A stretch of DNA of 64,000 nt from IMG/VR virus record IMGVR_UViG_3300043568_002887, positions 1 to 64,000 of that record. One strand, 5' to 3'. Origin of the DNA: a virus. The position numbers and the translations under genes were made by a program. Below are positions 56,811 to 64,000 of the stretch, piece after piece; within the stretch, counting starts at the first letter, position 1, and each line of letters starts with the position of its first letter. The notes under the pieces were generated by a model. That model had not been told where the DNA came from and searched no databases. It saw nothing but the letters and a program-made list of their open reading frames with translations.

Positions 56811-57044
56811 ATGGATCCATTACAAAGTGGCGGTCAAGCTCAACCTCAATTAAATGTTAACTTAGCAGACGCTCCGTATATTGAATGCGAAGAGTGCAAA
56901 GGACGAGTATTTGAAGAAAAAATGATGATTAAAAAAGTATCTAAGTTTATGTCAGGTGCGGAACATGACTCTATTGCTCCAATTCCAGTAATTGCCTGTT
57001 CAAACTGTGGACACATTAACGAACTATTTAAACCTAGAGTATGA
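56811..57044 (+). CDS. Small zinc-ribbon protein
   Basis: The 77-residue protein has two CxxC pairs, Cys26/Cys29 (CEEC) and Cys63/Cys66 (CSNC), a zinc ribbon, with a polar Gln/Asn-rich N-terminus. Its stop overlaps the polymerase ATG by 4 nt. It may bind nucleic acid or a replication or transcription partner; the family is not identified. Confidence 0.65.
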   Translation: MDPLQSGGQAQPQLNVNLADAPYIECEECKGRVFEEKMMIKKVSKFMSGAEHDSIAPIPVIACSNCGHINELFKPRV

Positions 57045-58462
57045 TAATTGGTGCAGAAGTACTTAATGACAATGTATTAACAATCTCATATTACAATGAG
57101 AGTGGAAAGATTGAGTTTATTCGTAAAAGATTAATGGATCATGAAATGTACAATTGGGTAGAATCTCAAACACCAACTGCCACCAAAAACTGGAACGGTA
57201 AGTTTGTAAAGAAGGGTAACTCCCAAGGCCAATACATGAACCAGTTTAGAATTCAAGAGTTGATTCAAGAGAAATTAACTGCTGAGGAACTTGAAATGGT
57301 CTACAACTTTGATAATTTTCCTAAGAAAACATATCTCGATATTGAGATTAAACTAATCGATGACTCTTTTCCAGAGCCAGATAAAGCTCGAATGCCAGTT
57401 GGACTTATCTCATTTTGTAATGAAGATAATGTTACCTACATTCTCTCTATCTTAAATACCGAAGATCAGCCTGATGGACTTACTCCAGAACAAATAGTTC
57501 AAATGGAAAAAGGAGTTAATGACTACTTCCGAAAAACTGTTCCTAAAAAACCAGAAGATGCTCGTCTCTTTAATCAAGATTTTAAGATCAAATATAAATT
57601 CTTTAAGAGTGAAGACGAATTAATGGCGTTCTACTTTCATAAGATTATGCCTCACTTTAATTTTGTTACTGGTTGGAATGTTACTGAATTTGACTGGAAG
57701 TACTTGATGAATCGAGGTAAGAATCTTAAGATCGATATGATGGAGAACATGCCAACTCGATCAACTGTTTCAAAAGTTAAGATTCCTACCCATTTAGGTG
57801 TTCTCGATTATATGCAAGTCTTTGAAAAAATGAAGCCATATAAAGTAGTAGAAAACTATAAACTAGACTATATTGCAGATTTAGTATTAGGTACTGCAAA
57901 ACTACATCATGATTATTCTTCATTTATGGAATTCCAAAAGGATACTTATCTCTTTACTATGTATAACGTGATTGACGTTATCCTAGTTAAATTAATAGAG
58001 GATAAGCTTGCCCTAATGGATGTTGCCTTTGCAATGGCAAATGTCGCTCAAGTAGAAGTAAACAAAGTATTTAGTCCAGTATATATTGCTGAGATCTTAA
58101 TGTGTCGTGAATTCCTGAATAAGAACATGAAGATGATGAAACTTCCTTGGGGAGAAGAGGTAATCGATGGTACCTATGCTGGAGCCTATGTAAAAGATCC
58201 AATTCCTGGATATTATGGCGCAGTTGCATGCTATGATTTCTCTTCAATGTATCCAAATATTCAAATCCAATTTAATATTTCTCCTGATACATATCTTGGA
58301 AAAACTGACAAGGTCAAAAAAGATGGCACTGAAATCCATACTAAAAACGATACTATGTTTTCAAGTAAAACCGATTCAGTTGCTAGAAAAATTCTTACTC
58401 GATTATACGATGAACGTATTAAAACTCAAGGTGAGATTAAACAATTAAAAAACTCAAAATAA
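57041..58462 (+). CDS. 43: DNA polymerase gp43, N-terminal half only (exonuclease plus motif A)
   Basis: The 473-residue protein is a family B polymerase that stops halfway. Proofreading motifs are present: YLDIEIK (Asp100/Glu102), FVTGWNVTEFDWKY near 208-221 and YNVIDV near 307-312. Polymerase motif A (DFSSMYPNI, about 398-406) follows. The chain then ends at RIKTQGEIKQLKNSK, before motif B (the KxxxNSxYG helix) and motif C (YxDTDS). T4 gp43 has 898 residues. The next gene is unrelated and no motif B/C frame was seen in this window, so the C-terminal half must be encoded elsewhere. Some Aeromonas T4-like phages also split gp43 into two genes. Confidence 0.9.
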   Translation: MIIGAEVLNDNVLTISYYNESGKIEFIRKRLMDHEMYNWVESQTPTATKNWNGKFVKKGNSQGQYMNQFRIQELIQEKLTAEELEMVYNFDNFPKKTYLDIEIKLIDDSFPEPDKARMPVGLISFCNEDNVTYILSILNTEDQPDGLTPEQIVQMEKGVNDYFRKTVPKKPEDARLFNQDFKIKYKFFKSEDELMAFYFHKIMPHFNFVTGWNVTEFDWKYLMNRGKNLKIDMMENMPTRSTVSKVKIPTHLGVLDYMQVFEKMKPYKVVENYKLDYIADLVLGTAKLHHDYSSFMEFQKDTYLFTMYNVIDVILVKLIEDKLALMDVAFAMANVAQVEVNKVFSPVYIAEILMCREFLNKNMKMMKLPWGEEVIDGTYAGAYVKDPIPGYYGAVACYDFSSMYPNIQIQFNISPDTYLGKTDKVKKDGTEIHTKNDTMFSSKTDSVARKILTRLYDERIKTQGEIKQLKNSK

Positions 58463-58471
58463 CCAAATAAT

Positions 58472-58804
58472 ATGAACACAGCACAAGATTTTGTAAACTG
58501 GCTTGAAGGTTTCTTAGACGCATGTAAGAACTCGCCATCTCCTCAACAAATTAAGGAGGTTAGAAAAAAGATTTCAGCATTACCCTCAATTAAAGATAGA
58601 GTAATGGCTAGTCGGGTTACTGGTGAAATGTATAATCCATTATGGAATACCTCAACTGGAGCAGTACCAGTAGATCATTTTCCAACTATTTCAATTGTCC
58701 CACCAGGATCAAACATTCCAAATAATGGACCATTAGATGATGAATTTCTTAAAGCGATTGAGGACAATAAAACTGCCTCAACTATGGAAGAACTTAATTC
58801 CTAA
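58472..58804 (+). CDS. Small hypothetical protein after the half polymerase
   Basis: The 110-residue protein has a helical N-terminal half (DFVNWLEGFLDACKNS, QQIKEVRKKISAL) and a Pro/Gly-rich tail. It has no polymerase motif and is not the missing gp43 part. It follows gp43 by 9 nt. Confidence 0.6.
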   Translation: MNTAQDFVNWLEGFLDACKNSPSPQQIKEVRKKISALPSIKDRVMASRVTGEMYNPLWNTSTGAVPVDHFPTISIVPPGSNIPNNGPLDDEFLKAIEDNKTASTMEELNS

Positions 58805-58820
58805 AAAAAACCAAGATCAA

Positions 58821-59465
58821 ATGCAATTTGACGAAAACAAATTAATCTCCTTAATGGAGAATTTCTCTGGAGCAAAATTCCAGTGGATCAAAACAAATAG
58901 ACCTGAGTTATTAGGTAAACTTGTTACTTGCAGAAATATCGAACCTAGGGGAAATGGATTTTATGCAATATTTGATGATGGATCAAGTGTAGAGACGTCT
59001 CAATTAAATACTAGCTTATTGATGATACATGGAGACATGCAACCTTTAACTAGAGCCGAGGTTGAATCGATAGCTGGTCCAAAAAGACCACTTACTCCTC
59101 CTACTAATACTGCATCTGGACCAATTGGTGCTCCTAGTACAGGACCGATACCTCAACCCTTTCAACCTGATCCCGTAAATCAGCCTCAACCGGTAGCATC
59201 AAATATGTTTGAGATGTTTAATTCTGAAGAGAGAATTATTGACTTGCAAATCTCAATTAACTTGCCAGAGCAGGACTTTTTGCGAATGATGTATTCTAAT
59301 GCAAAGGATAAAAACAAGTTTCTTGATGAGTTATCTGATTATGTATTTAGAGCGATAAATAAAACAGTAGTACAATCTTCTATTTCGACAATGGTAGTTC
59401 CACCACAACCAAAGACAAGAAAGACTGGACCTACTGTAAATATTACCGAAATACATGAAGAATGA
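58821..59465 (+). CDS. Hypothetical protein with Pro-rich linker
   Basis: The ATG at 58821 (MQFDENKLI) is chosen; a longer frame from 58737 would overlap the previous gene by 68 nt. The 214-residue protein has an N-terminal SH3-like small domain (RGNGFYAIFDDGSSVETSQL near 45-64) and a long Pro/Gln/Thr-rich linker (about 90-130). A C-terminal helical domain follows (LQISINLPEQDFLRMMYSNA, FLDELSDYVFRAI). No family was recognised. It overlaps the following gene by 11 nt. Confidence 0.55.
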   Translation: MQFDENKLISLMENFSGAKFQWIKTNRPELLGKLVTCRNIEPRGNGFYAIFDDGSSVETSQLNTSLLMIHGDMQPLTRAEVESIAGPKRPLTPPTNTASGPIGAPSTGPIPQPFQPDPVNQPQPVASNMFEMFNSEERIIDLQISINLPEQDFLRMMYSNAKDKNKFLDELSDYVFRAINKTVVQSSISTMVVPPQPKTRKTGPTVNITEIHEE

Positions 59466-60012
59466 TCAATTTAATTCAACCGAAGAGTATTCAGACGATA
59501 AATTTAAAGTCTTAAATTTTACTGGAGATAAAGGAAGTTTCAAGAGAATTTCGTCGACAAAGGAAGCAATATGTTTGCTTCCTTTTGACGTCAATGAAAA
59601 TAATCAGATAAAAAATGTATATCTCGCTAAGTATCATGATTACGTATTGGATGGAGAAAATAAAAGGTGCATCACTGCTTCTCTTGAACCTGATGAATTT
59701 AATACATATCATGAATCCCTTTCTGATTGTATTGATTCTGAATTAGGTCTATCTGATATTGAAGTAAATGATATTTTTTATCTAGGCCAAATACAGCACA
59801 CAGTCCCTTTTACTAAGACATATAAGTGTTATGCTCTTGACTTAACTAACTATAGTGAAGACCCAACTGGGTTTATGCCAAAAATACTTGACCCTGAATC
59901 CAAAATGCATTCAATTGACAAAGTAAGATTTAGTAGAGTTATGCGAGGAGAAATTTGCGATACCTTAACTCTATCCTGTTCTATTTTATTACTTTCTTAC
60001 CTTTCAGAATAG
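59455..60012 (+). CDS. Hypothetical protein, possible degenerate Nudix-like fold
   Basis: The 185-residue protein has strands AICLLPFD and IKNVYLAKYHDYV, an acidic helix with HESLSDCIDSELGL and then VNDIFYLGQI with FTKTYKCYALDL. The order of strand, helix and strand recalls Nudix hydrolases, but the diagnostic GxxxxxExxxxREUxEExGU box is not complete. Catalysis is therefore uncertain. It precedes uvsX by 44 nt. Confidence 0.5.
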   Translation: MKNDQFNSTEEYSDDKFKVLNFTGDKGSFKRISSTKEAICLLPFDVNENNQIKNVYLAKYHDYVLDGENKRCITASLEPDEFNTYHESLSDCIDSELGLSDIEVNDIFYLGQIQHTVPFTKTYKCYALDLTNYSEDPTGFMPKILDPESKMHSIDKVRFSRVMRGEICDTLTLSCSILLLSYLSE

Positions 60013-60056
60013 AACTTTTACCCTTTCTCTAGTAGAATATATTAAAATACATAATT

Positions 60057-61262
60057 ATGGCAAAGTCAACAAACGACGCAATTAATGCTTTTAATAAATT
60101 CAATGATCTCTTAGAAAAGAAGGTAAAAACCAAGATCACCTTAATGGGATTCTCTGATATTGATGATTATATTCCAACTGGAAATTATCTCTTAAATGCT
60201 CAAATCTCAGGATCAGTATTCGGTGGCTATCCAAATACTCGAAGTATTGGAATTGCTGGAGATTCTGGAGCAGGTAAAACATTCCTTTGCTTAAATGCAG
60301 TTAGGGAGCTTCAAAAGAAAGATTATTTTGTCTTCTATATTGATACTGAAGGTGCAATTGATAGATCAGATTATATCAAATTTGGAGTAGACCTAGAAAA
60401 ATTAAAATACCTTCGTATGGGTTTAATCAGTGATGTTAAATTCTTCATCAATGATTTTATTGAAACTATGCGAGATAATCCAGGATTAAAGGCTGCAATC
60501 TTTGTTGATTCAGTAGGAATGCTCGATACTGATAAGAGTAAGAGAGATATGGATGCTGGTAAAAACGCATCTGATATGGGACTTCGTTCTAAAGAGATGA
60601 GATCACTATTTAAGTCGTTTACTCTTGAACTATCTAACCTAAAGGTTCCATTTATTTTTACTAATCATACCTATGCTTCAATGGATCAGTACACTCCTAA
60701 AGGAATGTCTGGCGGTGGCGGTCCTGAATTCTCAGCTTCAATCATCTTAATGTTGAGTAAAGGAACCCTAAGAGATGAGGCTAAAACAACTACTGGAATT
60801 ATCGTTAGATCTAAGACCAGAAAAAATCGTCTTGCTAAACCAATTGATATTGAATTCCATATCTCGTTTCATAAAGGAATGAATCAGTATGTAGGACTTG
60901 AACAATTTGTTAATTGGGAAAATTGTGGAGTTGGTCGAGGAAATAAGTTAACTGAAAAAGAATTTTCTAAATTAAAGAGTGACGAACAATCTATTTGTTC
61001 TGAATTTAAAGTGGATGGAGAAACTTTCTATTACTTACCTAAGAAACTTGGAAAGAGCTATGTTATTCGACACAATGGAGATCTTGTACCAGTCAAAGAA
61101 TTTTTTACTGGTAGATTATTTACCCATGATGTATTAATGGAACTTGATGAAAAAGTAATCAAACCTACCTTTAAGTTCCCAGAAACACAAGACGAAATTG
61201 ATCTATTAGAGACTAGCGAACTTAACGACTTAACTGACGACGAAGATGACTCTGCGCTCTGA
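60057..61262 (+). CDS. uvsX: RecA-like recombinase UvsX
   Basis: UvsX forms filaments on gp32-cleared DNA and drives strand exchange and recombination-dependent replication. The 401-residue protein has Walker A GDSGAGKT at 68-75, FYIDTEGAIDR near 94-104, AAIFVDSVGML (Walker B) near 145-155 and a DNA-loop region SGGGGPEFSAS near 222-232. Length is close to T4 UvsX (391). The C-terminus is acidic (NDLTDDEDDSAL). The gene overlaps the helicase gene by 17 nt. Confidence 0.93.
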   Translation: MAKSTNDAINAFNKFNDLLEKKVKTKITLMGFSDIDDYIPTGNYLLNAQISGSVFGGYPNTRSIGIAGDSGAGKTFLCLNAVRELQKKDYFVFYIDTEGAIDRSDYIKFGVDLEKLKYLRMGLISDVKFFINDFIETMRDNPGLKAAIFVDSVGMLDTDKSKRDMDAGKNASDMGLRSKEMRSLFKSFTLELSNLKVPFIFTNHTYASMDQYTPKGMSGGGGPEFSASIILMLSKGTLRDEAKTTTGIIVRSKTRKNRLAKPIDIEFHISFHKGMNQYVGLEQFVNWENCGVGRGNKLTEKEFSKLKSDEQSICSEFKVDGETFYYLPKKLGKSYVIRHNGDLVPVKEFFTGRLFTHDVLMELDEKVIKPTFKFPETQDEIDLLETSELNDLTDDEDDSAL

Positions 61263-63009
61263 TCTACCAATAAAGTACTATTTGAATCTATATAATGAGG
61301 AGGGACTAAGCGATGAGTTTACCCTCCTTTTTGAGATATTACAGTACATAATACGAGTTGCTAACTCAAAAGACAAGAGTCTAGAGCTTAATAATATAAA
61401 ATTTTCATCGAAATCTCTAAAGTATGTATTTGGAGATAAGATCAAAGATGAAACTTTTAAAACAAACTTAGTTAAATCATTAAAGGCTATGATTAACGAA
61501 GAATATCTTGTTACTGAAGGCGACTTCATATATTTTACAAAAAATATTGACTCTCTTGAAAAGATGGTTTGGAATTTTATCCTAAATTCTGATAATGACC
61601 TTAATGATCTGAAACCATCTAATCATGACTCTTTAAGACGTGAAGAATTAATCACAATGATGAAACCTAGTTATTTTAATGATGATGACCGACAAGAATC
61701 ATTTAAAGTAGCAGTAAAGTTTTTTAAAGAATATGAGAAGATTCCAAATAAGAAAGAACTTCGAAGTTATCTTGACCTAGGCAATATCAATTTAGATGAA
61801 GATGAATTTAGTGAATTGTATGCATTTAATCTAAATGAATATAATTATGATTATCTTTACAAATATGTTAGATCATTTATTCTCTTAAGAAATTTAAACT
61901 TAACTGTATTTGATCTACTTACCTATCTAAAAACCACACCAATTGATCCAGGAAATATTGATAAAATTTCTGAAAAGATTAGAAACGATATTAGTACTAA
62001 GCTTGCCCTAAATTTCTCAAGTGCAGATACTGGCCTAAATTTCTTTAATCCAGAATCTCATATCCAAATTTCAAAATCAGGAAGTCCAACTGGCTTTACC
62101 TTCCTAGATAAAGTTCAAGGCGGCGGCTGGAATGCAAAAACACTAGTTGTTTTTCAAGGCCGACCTAAAGTCGGTAAATCAATGGTTCTTGGAAATATTG
62201 CCGCTCGATCATTCCTTACTGGAAACGTTACTGGTCTAGTTACAGTTGAATTAGCTGATCGTTCATATATGAAGAGAATCGGATCAAATATTTTAAATAT
62301 AAAATCCGAAGACTATTCACTAATAACTGATGAAGCTGCTTCTAAACTAGTTCAAAATAAGATCCAGGAACTTAAGGATTCTGGTAAAAACATTGGCGAA
62401 TTAATAGTTAAGGAGTTTCCTACTGGTGGAGCTACTGCAATTGATATTGAAAATTACTTTGTTCGGCTTGAGCAAAAGATGAATAAGAAGTTTAAAGTAG
62501 TAGTTGTTGATTATCTAAACCTATTACGACCAATCAATACTCAAAATGGTCTTTATGAAAAGATCAAAGCAATCTCGGAAGAACTTAGAGGTGTTGCTAT
62601 GCGGAATGAATGGTGTATAATAAGTGCTACTCAAATTCGTCGAGAAGATATTGATAATTTTGATTTAGGTATGGATTCAGTAGCTGAGTCATTTGGTCTA
62701 ATCCATACAGTTGATGCTCTATTTGGCCTAATGAGAAGTCCATTGGAGAGTAGAATGAAAATCAAAGTAATTGCCAATCGTGACAATGGTTACGAAGAAA
62801 GTTATAAATTTTACACAATGCATAAAGACTATTTTAGACTTTCTGAGGAGAGTGGACAAAATAGTGAATTTTATAGTGACGATGAAGAAGTAAGTAGAAT
62901 GGCAGACGAATTAAGGTCTGAATATTCTGAAATAACAAATTCTCCAGAACCCGCTATAGTTGATAATATAATTGAAGATGACTATGATGCTCTCTTTAAT
63001 TCCATATAA
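61246..63009 (+). CDS. 41: Replicative DNA helicase, DnaB/T4 gp41-like
   Basis: This hexameric helicase opens the fork and recruits primase. The 587-residue protein has an N-terminal helical domain of about 270 residues and then the DnaB core: FQGRPKVGKSM (Walker A, about 303-313), VELADRSYMKRI, VVVVDYLNLL (Walker B) and ISATQIRRED. It is longer than T4 gp41 (475), chiefly at the N-terminus. The C-terminus ends EDDYDALFNSI, nearly the same as the gp32 tail. It overlaps uvsX. Confidence 0.92.
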   Translation: MTLRSDLPIKYYLNLYNEEGLSDEFTLLFEILQYIIRVANSKDKSLELNNIKFSSKSLKYVFGDKIKDETFKTNLVKSLKAMINEEYLVTEGDFIYFTKNIDSLEKMVWNFILNSDNDLNDLKPSNHDSLRREELITMMKPSYFNDDDRQESFKVAVKFFKEYEKIPNKKELRSYLDLGNINLDEDEFSELYAFNLNEYNYDYLYKYVRSFILLRNLNLTVFDLLTYLKTTPIDPGNIDKISEKIRNDISTKLALNFSSADTGLNFFNPESHIQISKSGSPTGFTFLDKVQGGGWNAKTLVVFQGRPKVGKSMVLGNIAARSFLTGNVTGLVTVELADRSYMKRIGSNILNIKSEDYSLITDEAASKLVQNKIQELKDSGKNIGELIVKEFPTGGATAIDIENYFVRLEQKMNKKFKVVVVDYLNLLRPINTQNGLYEKIKAISEELRGVAMRNEWCIISATQIRREDIDNFDLGMDSVAESFGLIHTVDALFGLMRSPLESRMKIKVIANRDNGYEESYKFYTMHKDYFRLSEESGQNSEFYSDDEEVSRMADELRSEYSEITNSPEPAIVDNIIEDDYDALFNSI

Positions 63010-63023
63010 AATAATTAGTATGA

Positions 63024-63569
63024 ATGAGCGAAGACGAAGAATTTACAAAGGATCTGCCTAACGATCCAATAAGAGAGGACAAAATATTTAATAATAGCTA
63101 TTACAATGGTGATAAGCTAAAAGATTCGGAAGAATACGAATTCTCAAAAAAGATATCAGTATCATCTGATTATTCAGATAATTATTTGAAGGATCTATAT
63201 GATTACGAAGAGCAATTAGAATCAAAATTTATCCTAGACATAATCTTTGAGTTCTTACAAAAAGATGAGGTCCTTAGTCGATATACAATTGAGTTGACTC
63301 AAGATCCAGCAATATCAAAAATAAAATTCTCAAAGGAAGACCTTAACCTAATCTTTAATAGAGTACATGAGAATCTAGATATTGCTAATCGCGGTATAAA
63401 TTTCTACAGTCCAATCTATATCCTTGAAGCAATCTCATCGATTTCATCAATGGAATACAAAAAGATCTTTGATTCACTAGATACTGAGATTCAAGAGATC
63501 TTAGTCCTTGAGCTAAATAAGAAGTATAAATTTCTAGAAGGAAAAATGCATAAAAAAAGAATACACTAA
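63024..63569 (+). CDS. Hypothetical acidic protein
   Basis: The 181-residue protein has an acidic disordered N-terminus (about 1-45) followed by a helical domain (LYDYEEQLESKFILDIIF, LNLIFNRVHENLDI, AISSISSMEYKKIF). The ATG at 63024 is chosen; one at 63020 is in another frame and closes quickly. Position between gp41 and gp47 suggests a replication accessory role, but nothing proves it. Confidence 0.58.
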   Translation: MSEDEEFTKDLPNDPIREDKIFNNSYYNGDKLKDSEEYEFSKKISVSSDYSDNYLKDLYDYEEQLESKFILDIIFEFLQKDEVLSRYTIELTQDPAISKIKFSKEDLNLIFNRVHENLDIANRGINFYSPIYILEAISSISSMEYKKIFDSLDTEIQEILVLELNKKYKFLEGKMHKKRIH

Positions 63570-63787
63570 TGACTTACATTAAATTTGAACACGTTTCAGG
63601 CACAGCCATTATTAATCTTGATCAAATATCTAAGATTACAATATCAGCCGCAGTTATTACTTTCGTTTATCTTACTGCATCATCTGCATTTACATTTTCT
63701 TCTGCTGCTGATGCACTTGAAGTTCTTGTAAAAATTGAAAAGATTACAAATACAATTAATATTGACCAGTTAGCTATACAAGGATGA
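63569..63787 (+). CDS. Small hypothetical protein
   Basis: The 72-residue protein has a beta-rich start (MTYIKFEHVSGTAIINLDQI) and a helical end (ALEVLVKIEKITNTI). The hydrophobic middle (AAVITFVYLTASSAF) is more like buried strands than a membrane helix. It starts in a TAATG overlap and its stop overlaps gp47. Confidence 0.58.
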   Translation: MTYIKFEHVSGTAIINLDQISKITISAAVITFVYLTASSAFTFSSAADALEVLVKIEKITNTINIDQLAIQG

Positions 63788-64000
63788 AATTAGAGAATAT
63801 TAGAAAAATATTTGTACTTGGTGATCTTCACCTAGGAATAAGAAATAACTCAATAGAGTGGTCAGAAATTCAAAGTCAATATCTAATTGATTACTTCATT
63901 AAAAGAATTGATGATGAGGGGTTTGATCCAGCAACAGATATCCTAGTCCAAGTTGGTGATTGGAACCATGTTAGGGAATCGACTAATGTACGTATCTATA
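63784..64000 (+). CDS. 47: Recombination nuclease subunit gp47/SbcD-like, 3' end outside window
   Basis: The visible 72 residues start with IRKIFVLGDLHLGIRNN, where GDxHxG is the first metal-binding motif of Mre11/SbcD phosphoesterases. ILVQVGDWNHVRES follows, corresponding to the second Asp motif. The order and spacing match T4 gp47 (GDWHLG and then QYGDIFDVR). With gp46 it would resect DNA ends and help degrade host DNA; gp46 should follow outside the window. Confidence 0.8.
   Translation, partial: MKLENIRKIFVLGDLHLGIRNNSIEWSEIQSQYLIDYFIKRIDDEGFDPATDILVQVGDWNHVRESTNVRIY

Noticed and set aside
58463-58804. Frameshift or sequencing error explaining the short gp43
   Set aside because: None of the frames after 58462 encodes motif B or motif C; the next gene is unrelated and intact, so a simple frameshift does not restore the polymerase.
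43261-60056. Possible early promoter motif ACTTT(T)A before the S1, gp32 and uvsX genes
   Set aside because: ACTTT-type words near 43273, 49488 and 60011 vary in spacing to the following TATA-like sequence and are common in AT-rich DNA; three loose cases are not enough.

Overview
The window is a stretch of a large T4-like (myovirus-type) phage genome. Recognisable T4 homologues are a contractile tail sheath (gp18), late sigma factor (gp55), single-stranded DNA-binding protein (gp32), RecA-like UvsX, replicative helicase (gp41), the N-terminal half of DNA polymerase (gp43), FEN-type RNase H, GroES/gp31 and the start of a gp47-like nuclease. The DNA is AT-rich and genes are tightly packed, often overlapping as ATGA or TAATG. 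No Shine-Dalgarno-like GGAGG is visible before most starts; leaders are A/T-rich instead. This, together with a Bacteroidetes-type Hc1 histone-like protein and a phage S1-domain protein, points to a Bacteroidetes (probably Flavobacteria-like, possibly marine) host. The host is an inference.

Layout. (1) Bases 1-7948, plus strand: virion adhesin and fibre genes, including three related proteins built from 15-residue Gly-rich repeats of YadA-head type. (2) 7942-11561, minus strand: six overlapping genes for nucleotide activation, two glycosyltransferases and a sulfotransferase, a candidate glycan-sulfation cassette downstream of tail genes. (3) 11611-35437, mainly minus strand: tail and baseplate-type genes, several very large, including a collagen-like/propeller fibre. 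(4) 35480-36548, minus: the gp55-like late sigma factor and a RuvC-like resolvase. (5) 36549-36813: a 265-bp divergent control region. (6) 36814-47561, plus: UV endonuclease, small unknown genes, two nucleases, GroEL, an S1-domain protein and class I ribonucleotide reductase. (7) 47643-49106, plus: three proteins beginning with a T4-type capsid-targeting signature, one with an HExxH metallopeptidase motif. (8) 49152-52307, plus: Hc1, gp32, RNase H, GroES. (9) 52338-56211, minus: an L,D-transpeptidase-like protein and an oversized tail sheath, bounded by terminators. (10) 56327-64000, plus: dUTPase-like protein, half of gp43, UvsX, gp41, gp47 and small unknown genes.

How it fits together. A recurring motif, RATAAATAA, lies 16-22 nt before the start codons of mainly structural genes on both strands. 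It resembles the T4 late promoter TATAAATA and would be the natural target of the gp55-like sigma encoded here. Plus-strand genes right of 36814 look like early or middle functions (repair, nucleotide supply, replication, host takeover); the minus-strand block left of it looks late. The most interesting parts are the sulfation cassette beside the adhesins, the polymerase split between motifs A and B, the packaged-protein cassette with a predicted protease, and an acidic C-terminal motif shared by gp32 and gp41.

No tRNA gene, CRISPR array, insertion sequence or integrase was recognised. No gene-free stretch exceeds 300 bases.
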